Source: CAJQHK01 sp038142525
Lineage (GTDB): Bacteria; Pseudomonadota; Alphaproteobacteria; Rickettsiales; UBA1997
Length of the DNA: 15,598 bases
Assembly (NCBI GenBank): GCA_038142525.1
Contig: JAYQKE010000020.1
Span: 1 to 15,598 of the forward strand
Direction: 5' to 3'
A program made the position numbers and the translations under genes. Below, one piece after another: positions 15,538-15,598 of the stretch; position 1 is the stretch's first letter; each line of letters starts with the position of its first letter. The notes under the pieces were generated by a model, which saw only the letters and a list, made by a program, of their open reading frames with translations, was not told the origin of the DNA and did not search any database.

Positions 15538-15598
15538 ATATTAATGATGGCAAAGACATATCGGAAATTAATCATCTGAAGCAATCAATCTCAAATAT
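15534..15598 (+). CDS. Baseplate protein W / gp25-like, 5' end only
   Basis: ATG 15534 overlaps the V stop and opens a frame to the right edge: MNINDGKDISEINHLKQSIS. The G-x-x-I-x-x-x-x-H-L-K/R-Q-S-I pattern is the usual start of P2 W / T4 gp25-like baseplate wedge proteins. Its place directly after V is the P2 order. Only 21 codons are visible. Confidence 0.7.
   Translation, partial: MNINDGKDISEINHLKQSISN

Larger units (their letters stand above)
1..15598. mobile_element. Prophage or phage genome segment, lambda-type head with P2-type baseplate
   Basis: The whole window reads as one phage segment: replication genes, accessory cargo, terminase, portal, capsid protease, capsid, head-tail joining and baseplate genes follow one another with few gaps. 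Head genes are lambda-like except the capsid, which is Mu gpT-like; V and W homologues at the right end are P2-like and imply a contractile tail. No integrase, attachment site, tRNA or ordinary host gene is visible, so neither end of the element is in the window. The gene set resembles phage WO-like elements of Rickettsiales; that link is inferred from recall of the families, not from a search. Confidence 0.9.

Noticed and set aside
1..15598. CRISPR array, insertion sequence or rRNA genes
   Set aside because: No regularly spaced repeats with unique spacers, transposase-like frames or rRNA-like sequence are seen.

Overview
The window is part of an integrated tailed-phage genome (or a phage-derived contig) of strongly A+T-rich composition. 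It carries 22 recognisable phage-type genes in almost back-to-back order, nearly all on the + strand, with many short start/stop overlaps. The host is not shown directly. The A+T richness and the protein similarities suggest an alphaproteobacterium, possibly a host-associated Rickettsiales-like lineage. The combination of a RepA-like helicase, RuvC-like resolvase, ParB-domain methyltransferase, lambda-type packaging and head genes and a P2-type baseplate resembles phage WO of Wolbachia and its relatives. This assignment is inference.

Layout. 1-2138: replication/early block, with the C-terminal part of a RepA/AAA helicase, a small ORF, a palindrome-rich spacer, a RuvC-like resolvase, a small acidic/basic protein and a DUF6362-type helix-turn-helix protein. 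2304-2883: a minor tail protein Z homologue, well away from the other tail genes. 3018-6555: accessory block, with a Fic/DUF4172 protein behind its own promoter, a repeat-rich spacer, a ParB-domain/beta-class DNA methyltransferase, a small helical protein, a His-rich EF-hand lipoprotein, and a convergent minus-strand gene with its own promoter and operator-like palindrome. 6671-13628: packaging and head module (small terminase, GpA large terminase, gpW connector, lambda B-type portal, S49 protease with nested scaffold, decoration protein, Mu gpT-like major capsid protein). 13641-15598: head-tail completion and tail (a small protein, FII-like joiner, U-like tail terminator, a second small protein, P2 V-like spike, and the start of a gp25/W-like baseplate protein). 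A contractile-tailed virion is therefore expected.

The dominant oddity is that almost every gene longer than about 200 nt is broken by single-base frameshifts. I located about 32. Nearly all lie in mononucleotide runs, both insertions and deletions occur, and some form closely spaced compensating pairs. Once each is corrected by one base, the genes become collinear with their families, reach normal family lengths (for example Z 192 aa, gpW 68 aa, terminase 625 aa, portal 524 aa, protease 446 aa) and contain no leftover nonsense codons. That pattern fits uncorrected read indels better than old prophage decay, though very recent decay cannot be excluded from sequence alone. Coordinates below span the reconstructed genes, and each entry says where the frame must change.

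Functionally, the early block would replicate and resolve phage DNA. The accessory block would modify phage DNA and alter the host (AMPylation, a metal-binding envelope lipoprotein). The late block packages DNA and builds the particle.
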